Source: Pseudomonadota bacterium (GTDB taxonomy: Bacteria > Pseudomonadota > Gammaproteobacteria > Burkholderiales > Rhodocyclaceae). From it: 15,442 nucleotides of DNA. A model generated the notes under the pieces. The model had not been told where the DNA came from. It saw only the letters and a list, made by a program, of their open reading frames with translations, and did no database searches. The position numbers and the translations under genes were made by a program. Location: positions 1-15,442 of the forward strand of contig WRJU01000236.1 in the NCBI GenBank assembly GCA_009778425.1. Direction: 5' to 3'. Below are positions 5,768 to 13,419 of this stretch, in pieces (the first letter of the stretch is position 1; each line of letters opens with the position of its first letter).

Positions 5768-7615
5768 TTAACTTGCCCCGGCTACGATTTCCAGTATTTC
5801 CTGGCCGTAGGCTTCCAGTTTGCGCTCGCCGATCCCCGTGATCTGGCGCAGGTCGTCCAGCGTCGTCGGGCGGGCGATAGCAATGTCGCGCAAGGTGGCG
5901 TCGTGGAAAATGACGTAAGCGGGCACGTTGCGCGCTTGGGCGGTGCTGGCGCGCCAGAGGCGCAGGCGCTCGAAGAGCGTGGCGGGTACGCCGCCGGGGA
6001 TGCTGCGCTCGCGCGTGGTTTTGCCGCGTTGCCTTTTCGGTTTGTGGGGTTTTTCAGGCGGCAGCCTGACGAGCAGGCTGGCTTCGCCCCGCAGCAAGGG
6101 GCGGGCAAGGTCGGTAAGCGCCAGCGCGTTATAGCGTTCGTGATCGACACAGACGAAATCGTATGCTACGAGCTGCCGGAAGACCATGCGCCAGTGTTTT
6201 TCATCGAGGTCATTGCCGATACCGAAAGTGCTTAAGTTCTCGTGGCCCTTCTCCTGCACCTTGTCGGTCAGTTCTCCGCGCAGCACATCGATCAGATGGC
6301 CCGCCCCGTAACGCTGGCCAGCGCGGTACACGCAGGACAAAGCCTTGCGCGCCGCCTCGGTGGCGTCCCACGTTTGGGGCGGGTCGATGCAGTTGTCGCA
6401 ATTGCCGCAGGGCACAGTTTCCTCGCCGAAATAAGCGAGTAACTGCTGGCGGCGGCAAGCCGTCGTTTCGGCCAGCCCCACGAGGGCGTCGAGCCGGTTG
6501 CGGGCAAGCCGCCGGTAAGTCTCGTAATCCAGCCCGGCTTCGCCTTCGCCGGAGTCGATCATCCGGCGTTGCTGGGCTACATCTGCCGCGCTCCAAGTCA
6601 TCCATGCCCGCGCGGGCAGACCGTCGCGGCCCGCCCTGCCCGTTTCCTGATAATAGCCCTCGATCGAGCGCGGCAGGTCGAGATGCGCCACGAAGCGCAC
6701 GTCCGGCTTATCGATCCCCATGCCGAACGCAATCGTCGCCACCATCACCAAGCCGTCTTCGCGCAGGAAGCGCCCTTGGTGCGCCGACCGTATTTCCGTG
6801 GGCAAACCCGCGTGATAGGGCAGTGCCGCGATGCCATGCTCCTGCAACCACGCGGCGGTTTCCTCCACCTTGCGCCTCGACAGGCAGTAGACGATTCCCG
6901 CCGCGCGCGAGAAGCGGGAATGAATCTCATCGCGGATGAAATGGAGCAACTGGCGGCGCGGATCGGCCTTCTCAACGATTGTGTAATGGATATTCGGGCG
7001 GTCGAAACTGGAGATGAAACACTGTGCCGCGCCCAGATGCAGCCGATGGATGATCTCGTCGCGGGTCTGGCGGTCGGCGGTTGCCGTGAGCGCGATGCGC
7101 GGAATGGCCGGGTAGCGTTCCGGCAGGATCGACAATTGCAGATACTCGGGACGGAAGTCGTGCCCCCATTGCGAGACGCAATGCGCTTCGTCGATGGCAA
7201 AGAGCGCAAGGCGCGAAGTGTCGCGCAGATGATCGAGCAAATCGAGAAACCGAGGCGTCATCAGGCGCTCGGGTGCAACATAAAGCAGGTCGAGATTGCC
7301 CGCGCGCAGCGCCCGTTCGGTGGCTCTCATGGATTCCAGGTCAAGGCTGGAATTGAGGTATTCCGCCGCCACCCCCGCTTCCCGGAGCGCGCTTACCTGA
7401 TTGTGCATGAGCGCGATCAAGGGGGAGACCACGATAGCCGTTCCTGACCGCATCAAGGCCGGAATCTGATAACACAGCGACTTGCCGCCCCCTGTGGGCA
7501 TCAGCACCAGCGCATCGCCCCCGGCGGCGACATGCCCGATGATGGCCTGCTGGTCGCCGCGAAAAGCGTTGTAACCGAAAACCCGCGCGAGGATGTCGTG
7601 AGCGTCGTGGCTCAT
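5768..7615 (-). CDS. recQ: ATP-dependent DNA helicase RecQ
   Basis: 3'-5' superfamily 2 helicase acting in recombination, fork repair and RecF-pathway resection. The 615-residue length is normal. The helicase core has LMPTGGGKSLCYQ (Walker A, 38-50), IDEAHCVSQWGHDFRPEY (motif II, 141-158), SSFDRPN, and the arginine-finger motif QETGRAGRDG (323-332). The zinc site of the RQC region is intact (Cys387, 403, 406, 409). A C-terminal HRDC domain spans about 545-612, ending in ITGIGERKLEAYG. The ATG at 7615 overlaps the stop of rfaE2 (ATGA), so translation is likely coupled. The stop lies 49 bp from the -35 box of the cassette promoter on the same strand. No clear terminator is seen after it, so read-through into the cassettes is possible. 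Confidence 0.98.
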   Translation of the reverse strand: MSHDAHDILARVFGYNAFRGDQQAIIGHVAAGGDALVLMPTGGGKSLCYQIPALMRSGTAIVVSPLIALMHNQVSALREAGVAAEYLNSSLDLESMRATERALRAGNLDLLYVAPERLMTPRFLDLLDHLRDTSRLALFAIDEAHCVSQWGHDFRPEYLQLSILPERYPAIPRIALTATADRQTRDEIIHRLHLGAAQCFISSFDRPNIHYTIVEKADPRRQLLHFIRDEIHSRFSRAAGIVYCLSRRKVEETAAWLQEHGIAALPYHAGLPTEIRSAHQGRFLREDGLVMVATIAFGMGIDKPDVRFVAHLDLPRSIEGYYQETGRAGRDGLPARAWMTWSAADVAQQRRMIDSGEGEAGLDYETYRRLARNRLDALVGLAETTACRRQQLLAYFGEETVPCGNCDNCIDPPQTWDATEAARKALSCVYRAGQRYGAGHLIDVLRGELTDKVQEKGHENLSTFGIGNDLDEKHWRMVFRQLVAYDFVCVDHERYNALALTDLARPLLRGEASLLVRLPPEKPHKPKRQRGKTTRERSIPGGVPATLFERLRLWRASTAQARNVPAYVIFHDATLRDIAIARPTTLDDLRQITGIGERKLEAYGQEILEIVAGAS

Positions 7616-8115
7616 CCGTAACGAGCTGGTGTGCTGCGGATACGCTCAAGGAGCGTGGTAGTCGAACGCTCGACCTCGAACGGGATCGAATGCACGCTGC
7701 CGCCCCAGGCGCGTACCTCGATTGCGCCGACGATGGTCTCAAGCGCCCAGTCCCCCCCTTTGGCCAGCACATCGGGGCGGGACTCGATGATCCGGGCCAG
7801 CGGCGTCTCCTCCTCGAACCAGGTCACGAGATCGACGCTCTCCAGCGCCGCAATGAGCGCCATACGGTCTTCCAGCGGATTCAGTGGCCGATCCGTCCCC
7901 TTGCCGAGCCTTCTCACCGATTCGTCGCTATTGAGCGCCACTACGAGCGAAGCGCCCAGCGCGCGCGCGCGGGAGAGATACGTCACATGCCCGCGATGGA
8001 GAATATCGAAACAGCCATTGGTAAATACCAACGGGCGCGGCATATTTGCCACACGGGAAGCAAAATCCTGCGGCGCACAGAATTTGGCTTCGTACGACAG
8101 GCGTTCGTAGGACAT
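7612..8115 (-). CDS. rfaE2: D-glycero-beta-D-manno-heptose 1-phosphate adenylyltransferase (RfaE2/HldE C-domain)
   Basis: Transfers AMP from ATP to heptose 1-phosphate to give ADP-heptose, a precursor of the LPS inner core. The protein (167 residues) is a single nucleotidyltransferase domain: VFTNGCFDILHRGHVTYL with the HxGH signature at 40-43, then ALNSDESVRRLGKG, DRMALIAAL, DVLAKGGDW and the closing RSTTTLLERIR. It lacks the kinase half found in E. coli HldE, so a separate rfaE1 should exist elsewhere. The start at 8115 (MSYERLSYEAKF) fits the family length. No good ribosome site precedes it, and an upstream in-frame start at 8205 would add 30 residues without family resemblance. It overlaps recQ by 4 nt and faces away from the carbonic anhydrase gene. 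Confidence 0.93.
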   Translation of the reverse strand: MSYERLSYEAKFCAPQDFASRVANMPRPLVFTNGCFDILHRGHVTYLSRARALGASLVVALNSDESVRRLGKGTDRPLNPLEDRMALIAALESVDLVTWFEEETPLARIIESRPDVLAKGGDWALETIVGAIEVRAWGGSVHSIPFEVERSTTTLLERIRSTPARYG

Positions 8116-8361
8116 GCGAATGAAAATGGAAGCAAAGGGCGGAGCGCACATTGTAAGGCAAAAAATAAACCTCCGGATGAGCGCCCTTTTCTGCAGGTAT
8201 CGCATGTTGGAATGACGCGCGTATACTCAGTACGTAGCGCCGGGAGAAGGAAGGGCTGCTTTGGGAAAAAGCTGGCTACTGTGTACGATAGATCAAAGTT
8301 TTCACGAAAGAATCGGCGATAATCGCGCCCGTCCCGATCCATGCCCTTATCTGGAGCACAC

Positions 8362-9060
8362 ATGAGCGACGCGATTGTCCAGCTTTTCAACAATAACCGG
8401 GCGTGGGCCGACCGCATGCAGGCTGAGGACCCGGCTTATTTCCTGCGCTTGGTGCGGCAACAATCCCCGGAATATTTGTGGATTGGCTGCTCCGACAGCC
8501 GTGTGCCCGCCAACCAGATCATCGGCCTTGACCCTGGTGAGGTTTTTGTCCACCGCAATGTCGCCAACGTGATAGTACATAGCGACCTCAACGCGCTTTC
8601 GGTCATCCAGTTCGCCGTAGACATTCTGCGGGTCAAGCACATTCTGGTTGTGGGTCATTATGGCTGCGGGGGGGTCAGGGCAGTGCTCAACGAGGAAAAG
8701 AATGGCCTCGTCGACAACTGGCTGCGCCATGTGCAGGACGTGCGTGACTTCTACGCCAGACAACTCGCGCAGAAGGATGACTTTTTGTGGCAGCACGACC
8801 GGTTGTGTGAACTCAATGCCATCCATCAGGCTGTCAATATCTGTCAGACCACGGTCTTGCGGGATGTCTGGCTGCGTGGGCAGGACGTCACCGTGCATGC
8901 GTGGTGCTACAGTCTGCATAACGGGCTGGTGAACGATCTCAAGATCAATGCCCGCAGCCGCGAGGAAGCCGCCGAGCAGGCTCGGAACGCGGTCGCGCGC
9001 ATGTTCTGGATGAGCGGTAAACGTCGGCGGAGCGGAGAAGATCCGGCGCAAAAGACGTAG
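8362..9060 (+). CDS. can: Beta-class carbonic anhydrase
   Basis: Zinc enzyme that interconverts CO2 and bicarbonate in the cytoplasm, supplying bicarbonate for carboxylations. The protein has 232 residues, close to the usual 220. The ligands are visible: Cys43 and Asp45 in IGCSDSRVPA, and His99 and Cys102 in VVGHYGCGGV, with the family stretch GEVFVHRNVANV at 59-70. The ATG at 8362 is chosen because GGAG lies 8 nt upstream; an in-frame ATG at 8341 lacks one. The 246-bp gap to the divergent rfaE2 holds a possible -10 (GATAAT, 8318-8323) with no good -35, so the promoter is uncertain. The gene converges with priA. The C-terminal tail (KRRRSGEDPAQKT) is basic and not conserved in the family. Confidence 0.96.
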   Translation: MSDAIVQLFNNNRAWADRMQAEDPAYFLRLVRQQSPEYLWIGCSDSRVPANQIIGLDPGEVFVHRNVANVIVHSDLNALSVIQFAVDILRVKHILVVGHYGCGGVRAVLNEEKNGLVDNWLRHVQDVRDFYARQLAQKDDFLWQHDRLCELNAIHQAVNICQTTVLRDVWLRGQDVTVHAWCYSLHNGLVNDLKINARSREEAAEQARNAVARMFWMSGKRRRSGEDPAQKT

Positions 9061-9079
9061 CCGGTTTGTGATTGAGTCA

Positions 9080-9099
9080 CCCCGGCCTGAAAACCGGGG
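9080..9099. terminator. Possible bidirectional terminator hairpin between can and priA
   Basis: CCCCGG (9080-9085) pairs with CCGGGG (9094-9099) around an 8-nt loop. It lies in the 72-bp gap between the convergent 3' ends of the carbonic anhydrase gene and priA. Neither side has a T-run, so it is weak as an intrinsic terminator; position is the main support. Confidence 0.35.
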
Positions 9100-9132
9100 A
9101 TTGCGCTCGACGCGCGTTCAATACGTCCTTAC

Positions 9133-11319
9133 TCACACTTCCAGCGGGTCGACATCCACTTGCCAGCGCAATTCGCGCGGCGTACGCAGGGCGCGGATGC
9201 GCTCCAGCCAGCGCGTGAGGAAATCCTGTAGTGCGGCTCTCTGGTCGGATTCGATCAATAGCTGGGCGCGTTCGCGCCGCGCGAGGCGGGTGAGGCGCAT
9301 CGGCACGGGGTCGAAGAGGCGGATTGCCGAGGCGGCAAACGGGGCGGCTTCTTCCTTGGCGCGGCGCAGGAAGTCCATCGCCGCCGCCAGTTCCGGCGCG
9401 TCGGCCCGCAACATGGCCTGACGTGAGAACGGCGGGAAATTGGCGGCGAGGCGGCAATCGAGTTCCATGCGGGCGAAGGCGTCGAAATCGTGCCGGATGA
9501 GGCAACGGTAGATCGGGTGTGCCGGATATTCGGTCTGGATCAGGACTTCACCGGGCAATTCCGCGCGGCCCGCGCGACCGCCGACCTGCATCATTTGCTG
9601 GAACAGGCGTTCGGGCGCGCGAAAATCGGCGGCGTGCAGCGAAGCATCCGCGCCCAGGACGCCGACCAGGGTGAGGCCGGGAAAATCGTGCCCCTTGGCC
9701 ATCATCTGTGTTCCAACGAGGATGTCGGCCTCGCCGGAAGCGATGCTCGCCAGGAGCGACTCGCGGCGCGCCGGACTGCGGGCGGCGTCGCGGTCGATCC
9801 GGAGTACCCGCGCGGTGGGAAAAAGCTCGGCAAGCCGGGTTTCGACCCGCTGTGTGCCGCGCCCGAAGGGCTGAATGTCCTGATTGCCGCAAACCGGGCA
9901 GGCGCGGGGGATGGGGCTGTCCGCGCCGCAGTGGTGGCAGCGTAGCCGACGGTCGGTAAGGTGAACGACCCGGTTGGCCGAACAATGCGGGCATTGGCTG
10001 ACCCATCCGCAGGCCGTGCAGGACAGTACCGGCGCATAGCCCCGCCGGTTGAGGAACACCAGGCTTTGTTCGCCGCGATCGAGCCGCGCAGCAATGGCTT
10101 CGCGCAAAGGCGGGCTGATGCCTTCGTCGAGTTGGCAGCGGCGGGTGTCGATGATTCTGACCGTAGGCAGCGCGCTGGACAGCGCTCTGACGGGTAAGCT
10201 CAGGAGGTGGTAACGGTTGCTCTGCGCGTGCCACCAGCTTTCCAGCGAAGGCGTGGCGGAACCCAGCATTACGGGCACATCGCGCTGGCGCGCCCGCCAG
10301 ACTGCGAGGTCGCGCGCTGAATAGCGAACGCCTTCCTGTTGCTTGTAAGAGGCATCATGTTCTTCATCAACCAGGATCAACCCAAGCCTCGGCAATGGAG
10401 TAAATACCGCAAGCCGGGTTCCGAGCACGATGTCGGCTCGCCCGTCCAGCGCCTGCCTGAAACCGCGCGCCCGCGCGCCCGCAGCAAGCTCCGAATGCAG
10501 GCTGACGACGCATGCGGCGGGAAAACGTGCGCGTACCCGCTCTTCCTGTTGAGGCGTGAGCGCGATTTCCGGAACCAGCATCAACACCTGACCTCCGGCT
10601 GCTAGGACGTCGGCGGCCAGGCGCAGATAGATTTCGGTTTTGCCGCTGCCGGTGACGCCCGCAAGCAGCCATACGACGAAACCGGCGGGGGCTGCGCGGC
10701 AGATTCCCAGCACATCGGCCTGGGCGTCGGTGAGAGAGGGGGGCGCATTGGTGCGGTGGCGTTCGCGGGGGGCGTCGGGTGAGACTGCCAGCCAGCCGCG
10801 TGCGAGCGCGTCGCCCGTGGCGCTTCCAGCAGCAAGCCGACGAATGGCGCTACGGCGCAGGGTCGGCGCATGTTCGCCGCGCGCGGCCAGTTCGCGCACG
10901 AGCGCGAGCGCACGGCTGTCGCGGCGGCGTTCAAACAGCGCCGCGCGGCCCGCGTCGGTCAGGGTGAGAGCAGGGTCGGGTTCGTCGCTGCGGACAGCAT
11001 CGGCCTGTCGCAGCCCCGGCGGCAGCGCGAGCGCGACGACTTCGCCGGGGGGCGCATGGTAATAGCGGGCGGTAAATTCGACCAGTTCCATCCAGTCGGG
11101 CGGCAATCGGGGCACATTGCGCTGGATGTGGATGACCGGCTTCAAACGCTCTGGGTCGAGTCCGGCGGTTTCGGGAAGCGCCAGAATCAAACCGCTTTTT
11201 TCCCCGCGCCCGAATGGAACCCGCACACAACGGCCAATGTCCGCCGTTGTAGCGTCTTCCGCCAGATAGTCGAAGAGTTGCGGCAGGGGGACGGAAACCG
11301 CTACGCGGACAACTGTCAT
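9133..11319 (-). CDS. priA: Primosomal replication restart helicase PriA
   Basis: 3'-5' helicase that recognises stalled forks and reloads the replisome by way of PriB, DnaT or PriC partners. The 728-residue length is normal. An N-terminal DNA-binding region (about 1-105) starts RVAVSVPLPQLFDY. The helicase core carries GVTGSGKTEIY (221-231), LVPEIALTPQ, DEEH (318-321) and GSATPS. Eight zinc-binding cysteines form four CxxC pairs (434/437, 443/446, 461/464, 474/477). GTQMMAKGHDFP and QVGGRAGR follow. The start at 11319 gives a clean family N-terminus, although no strong ribosome site is visible. It lies downstream of hemE on the same strand, but 370 bp of AT-rich DNA with DnaA-box-like sites lies between, so it probably has its own promoter. 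Confidence 0.97.
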   Translation of the reverse strand: MTVVRVAVSVPLPQLFDYLAEDATTADIGRCVRVPFGRGEKSGLILALPETAGLDPERLKPVIHIQRNVPRLPPDWMELVEFTARYYHAPPGEVVALALPPGLRQADAVRSDEPDPALTLTDAGRAALFERRRDSRALALVRELAARGEHAPTLRRSAIRRLAAGSATGDALARGWLAVSPDAPRERHRTNAPPSLTDAQADVLGICRAAPAGFVVWLLAGVTGSGKTEIYLRLAADVLAAGGQVLMLVPEIALTPQQEERVRARFPAACVVSLHSELAAGARARGFRQALDGRADIVLGTRLAVFTPLPRLGLILVDEEHDASYKQQEGVRYSARDLAVWRARQRDVPVMLGSATPSLESWWHAQSNRYHLLSLPVRALSSALPTVRIIDTRRCQLDEGISPPLREAIAARLDRGEQSLVFLNRRGYAPVLSCTACGWVSQCPHCSANRVVHLTDRRLRCHHCGADSPIPRACPVCGNQDIQPFGRGTQRVETRLAELFPTARVLRIDRDAARSPARRESLLASIASGEADILVGTQMMAKGHDFPGLTLVGVLGADASLHAADFRAPERLFQQMMQVGGRAGRAELPGEVLIQTEYPAHPIYRCLIRHDFDAFARMELDCRLAANFPPFSRQAMLRADAPELAAAMDFLRRAKEEAAPFAASAIRLFDPVPMRLTRLARRERAQLLIESDQRAALQDFLTRWLERIRALRTPRELRWQVDVDPLEV

Positions 11320-11431
11320 GACAAATAAGCAGAGAAAAAAACAAAGAGATGTTCTTTCTTCAAAGAGTTAGCTGAAAAACTTGAAGGCGATTCGTGTAAT
11401 CGGAGGTAAGCTGTTGCTACAGAAGGGGTCT

Positions 11432-11633
11432 CCGGTTTTCCCACAATTTCTGTGGATAACTTTGTGAAAAAACCGGGTACAGCGTCCGACATCCTGCGCC
11501 ATTGTGACAAATTACACATTCTGCTTCATGATGAGGCAAAAAAAATTCTTTATTAATCATAGTGTTACAGATCGCCTAAAGATTTGCCTTGTTTTGGGCT
11601 CGCGCAGTGCACAAAAAACGCCCATGTGCATAA
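11432..11633. other. Cluster of DnaA-box-like sequences beside an AT-rich tract
   Basis: In the 370-bp gene-free stretch between hemE and priA (11320-11689), minus-strand boxes fitting TTWTNCACA are TTATCCACA at 11451-11459 (perfect E. coli consensus), TTTTTCACA at 11463-11471 and TTATGCACA at 11625-11633. One-mismatch forms lie at 11437-11445 (plus strand, TTTCCCACA) and 11502-11510. The first boxes sit inside a 45-bp imperfect palindrome with arms CCGGTTTT (11432-11439) and AAAACCGG (11469-11476). An A/T run at 11538-11560 could be an unwinding element. This looks like an origin or a DnaA-controlled region, but neither dnaA nor another origin marker is in the window. Nothing else was recognised in the stretch. 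Confidence 0.5.
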
Positions 11634-11689
11634 GTCAATACGAGCCAGGGTGGCGGAACCCGTAGCCGGTTGGGGAAAGGTGCGGGCCT

Positions 11690-12769
11690 TTATGTATTTT
11701 TTGTATTCTGGTTTATTTTCCGGCTATACGCATGCACGGTTTCAACCAGCGCGACGACATTCTCCGGCGGGGTGTGCTGTGAGATGCCGTGGCCGAGGTT
11801 GAATACATGGCCCGGATGCGGGCCGTAAGCGTCGAGCAGCTTGCGCGCTTCAGTGGCGACGACCTCCGGCGTGGCGAACAGCACGGCGGGGTCGAGATTG
11901 CCTTGGAGCGCGACACGGCCATTGACCTGTTCACGGGCGCGGCCAATATCCATCGTCCAGTCGAGCCCGACCGCGTCAAAGCCGCTCCCGGCCAGCGCGT
12001 CCAGCCAGAGTCCGCCGCCTTTGGTGAAGACGATGGTGGGTACGCGCTGCCCGTCCCTTTCGCGGATGAGGCCTGCGGCGATTTTCCGCAGGTAGGCGAG
12101 GGAGAATTCGCGCCAGGCGGCATCCGAGAGCGTACCGCCCCAGGAATCGAACACCATCACGGCCTGCGCGCCGGCTTCGATCTGGGCGTTCAGGTAAACC
12201 GTGACGGCTTGCGCGGTGACATCGAGGATGTGGTGGATGAGATCGGGACGCGCGTAGGCCATGGTCTTGACGGCGCGGTAGTCATCGCTCGAACCGCCTT
12301 CGACCATATAACAGGCAAGCGTCCAGGGGCTGCCGGCAAAGCCGATCAGCGGGACGCTGCCATCGAGCGCCCGGCGGATTTCAGCGACTGCGTCCGTCAC
12401 GTAACGCAGTTCGGCGTGGGGGTCGGGTACGGAAAGATTGCGGATTTCCCATTCCTGGGTCAGCGGGCGCTCGAACTTCGGGCCTTCGCCTTCGGAAAAA
12501 TACAAGCCAAGCCCCATCGCATCCGGGATGGTCAGAATGTCGGAGAAAAGAATGGCGGCATCCAGCTCGAAACGCGCCAGCGGTTGCAGGGTGACTTCGC
12601 AGGCAAGCGCCGGACTCTTGCACAGGGCGAGGAAACTGCCCGCCCGTTTGCGGGTTTCGCGGTATTCAGGCAGGTAACGACCCGCTTGACGCATCAGCCA
12701 GATGGGCGTGTGTTCGGTGGGTTCGCGCAGCAGCGCGCGCAGCAGGGTGTCGTTTTTGAGGCGGCTCAA
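11690..12769 (-). CDS. hemE: Uroporphyrinogen decarboxylase HemE (TTG start)
   Basis: Removes four carboxyl groups from uroporphyrinogen III to give coproporphyrinogen III, a step of haem synthesis in the cytoplasm. From the chosen start the protein has 359 residues, the normal size. Motifs are RQAGRYLPEYR (27-37), ILFSDILTIPDAMGLG, IGFAGSPWTLACYMVEG, VFDSWGG, VGLDWTMDI, LQGNLDP, and GHGISQHTPPENV near the end. I place the start at TTG 12769: it gives the family-typical MSRLKNDTLLRAL, and GGAG lies 6 nt upstream. An in-frame ATG at 12817 would add 16 non-family residues and overlaps the predicted -10 box. The gene is divergent from the rpsL operon and upstream of priA on the same strand. Confidence 0.95.
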   Translation of the reverse strand: MSRLKNDTLLRALLREPTEHTPIWLMRQAGRYLPEYRETRKRAGSFLALCKSPALACEVTLQPLARFELDAAILFSDILTIPDAMGLGLYFSEGEGPKFERPLTQEWEIRNLSVPDPHAELRYVTDAVAEIRRALDGSVPLIGFAGSPWTLACYMVEGGSSDDYRAVKTMAYARPDLIHHILDVTAQAVTVYLNAQIEAGAQAVMVFDSWGGTLSDAAWREFSLAYLRKIAAGLIRERDGQRVPTIVFTKGGGLWLDALAGSGFDAVGLDWTMDIGRAREQVNGRVALQGNLDPAVLFATPEVVATEARKLLDAYGPHPGHVFNLGHGISQHTPPENVVALVETVHAYSRKINQNTKNT

Positions 12770-12775
12770 TGTTGG

Positions 12776-12779
12776 CTCC
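12776..12779 (-). promoter_or_regulatory. Ribosome-binding site that decides the hemE start
   Basis: GGAG on the minus strand lies 6 nt before TTG 12769. It is the reason to prefer this start over the upstream ATG at 12817. Confidence 0.65.
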
Positions 12780-12815
12780 GGAGGAAAAACAGATTGGTTG
12801 GAAAGGGCAACGAGC

Positions 12816-12845
12816 ATTATCGCCTGTCTGCCCATTCAGTGGTAA
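12816..12845 (-). promoter_or_regulatory. Candidate hemE promoter
   Basis: On the minus strand TTACCA (12845-12840) and GATAAT (12821-12816) are separated by 18 bp. The -10 is 5 of 6 to consensus, the -35 only 4 of 6. Transcription would begin near 12809, leaving a leader of about 40 nt before the TTG start and excluding the ATG at 12817. It lies back to back with the rpsL promoter. Confidence 0.4.
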
Positions 12846-12871
12846 GTTTGACACCTCCTTACTCGCACGCG

Positions 12872-12900
12872 TTGACTCAGATGTTTGCGCGTTATATGCT
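12872..12900 (+). promoter_or_regulatory. Promoter of the rpsL-rpsG-fusA (str) operon
   Basis: TTGACT (12872-12877, 5 of 6) and TATGCT (12895-12900, 4 of 6) have the ideal 17-bp spacer. Transcription would begin near 12907, about 100 nt before rpsL. A second -35-like TTGACA at 12848-12853 has no matching -10 at a good distance. Confidence 0.6.
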
Positions 12901-12954
12901 CTCGCCTCTTTTGTGGTCGATCAACCGCAGTCAGCCACAAGCCGGAATCAAACC

Positions 12955-12990
12955 ACTGAGGCGGCCCGTGGTGGGCTGCCTCGGTTTTTT
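12955..12990 (+). terminator. Intrinsic-terminator-like hairpin in the rpsL leader
   Basis: ACTGAGGCGGCCC (12955-12967) pairs with GGGCTGCCTCGGT (12973-12985), with two G-U pairs and a 5-nt loop GTGGT. A run of T covers 12985-12990. It lies between the predicted promoter and the rpsL start, so it would end part of the transcripts near 12990 (attenuation), or is a relic of an upstream gene's terminator. No leader peptide with its own stop was convincing. Confidence 0.65.
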
Positions 12991-13006
12991 GGGAAGTCTT
13001 TTAAGC

Positions 13007-13384
13007 ATGCCGACAATCAATCAGCTCGTTCGCAAGCCGCGCCAGGTAGAAGAGGCCAAGAGCAAGGTCCCCGCGCTCGACGCGTGCCCGCAGAAGCGCG
13101 GTGTCTGTACCCGCGTCTACACCACGACGCCGAAAAAACCGAACTCCGCATTGCGTAAGGTCGCCAAGGTGCGCCTGACCAACGGTTTCGAGGTCATCTC
13201 CTACATCGGCGGTGAAGGCCATAACCTGCAAGAGCACTCCGTAGTGCTGATCCGTGGTGGTCGGGTGAAGGATTTGCCGGGTGTGCGTTACCACATCGTG
13301 CGCGGTTCCCTCGACTTGCAGGGGGTGAAGGACCGCAAACAGTCGCGTTCCAAGTACGGTGCCAAGCGCCCGAAGAAGGCCTGA
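13007..13384 (+). CDS. rpsL: 30S ribosomal protein S12
   Basis: A 125-residue protein of the ribosomal decoding centre that helps monitor codon-anticodon pairing. The sequence is canonical: MPTINQLVRKPR at the start, TTTPKKPNSALRKVAKVRLTNG, GEGHNLQEHSVVLIRGGRVKDLPGVRYH, and the basic end GAKRPKKA. Lys43, Lys88 and Asp89, positions where streptomycin-resistance changes arise, are the usual wild-type residues. GGGAAG at 12991-12996 is the likely ribosome site. The reading frame stays open far upstream through hemE antisense DNA, but only the ATG at 13007 fits. First gene of the str operon, 35 nt before rpsG. Confidence 0.99.
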   Translation: MPTINQLVRKPRQVEEAKSKVPALDACPQKRGVCTRVYTTTPKKPNSALRKVAKVRLTNGFEVISYIGGEGHNLQEHSVVLIRGGRVKDLPGVRYHIVRGSLDLQGVKDRKQSRSKYGAKRPKKA

Positions 13385-13419
13385 TCAGGTCGGCGCACAT
13401 TCATATTTGAGAGGTTGTC

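Noticed and set aside
11643..11672. Stretch resembling the 5' half of a tRNA-Leu (GCCAGGGTGGCGGAA, then a GTAG)
   Set aside because: No anticodon arm, T-arm or matching 3' acceptor follows in a foldable order; at best a fragment, probably coincidence.
12666..12854. Minus-strand GTG frame at 12854 preceded by AAGGAG
   Set aside because: The AAGGAG directly abuts the GTG with no spacing, and the frame runs antisense in phase through hemE without family resemblance.
11789..13006. Long plus-strand extension of the rpsL frame, opposite hemE
   Set aside because: It is antisense to hemE, and S12 has a clear start at 13007; the extension has no family resemblance.
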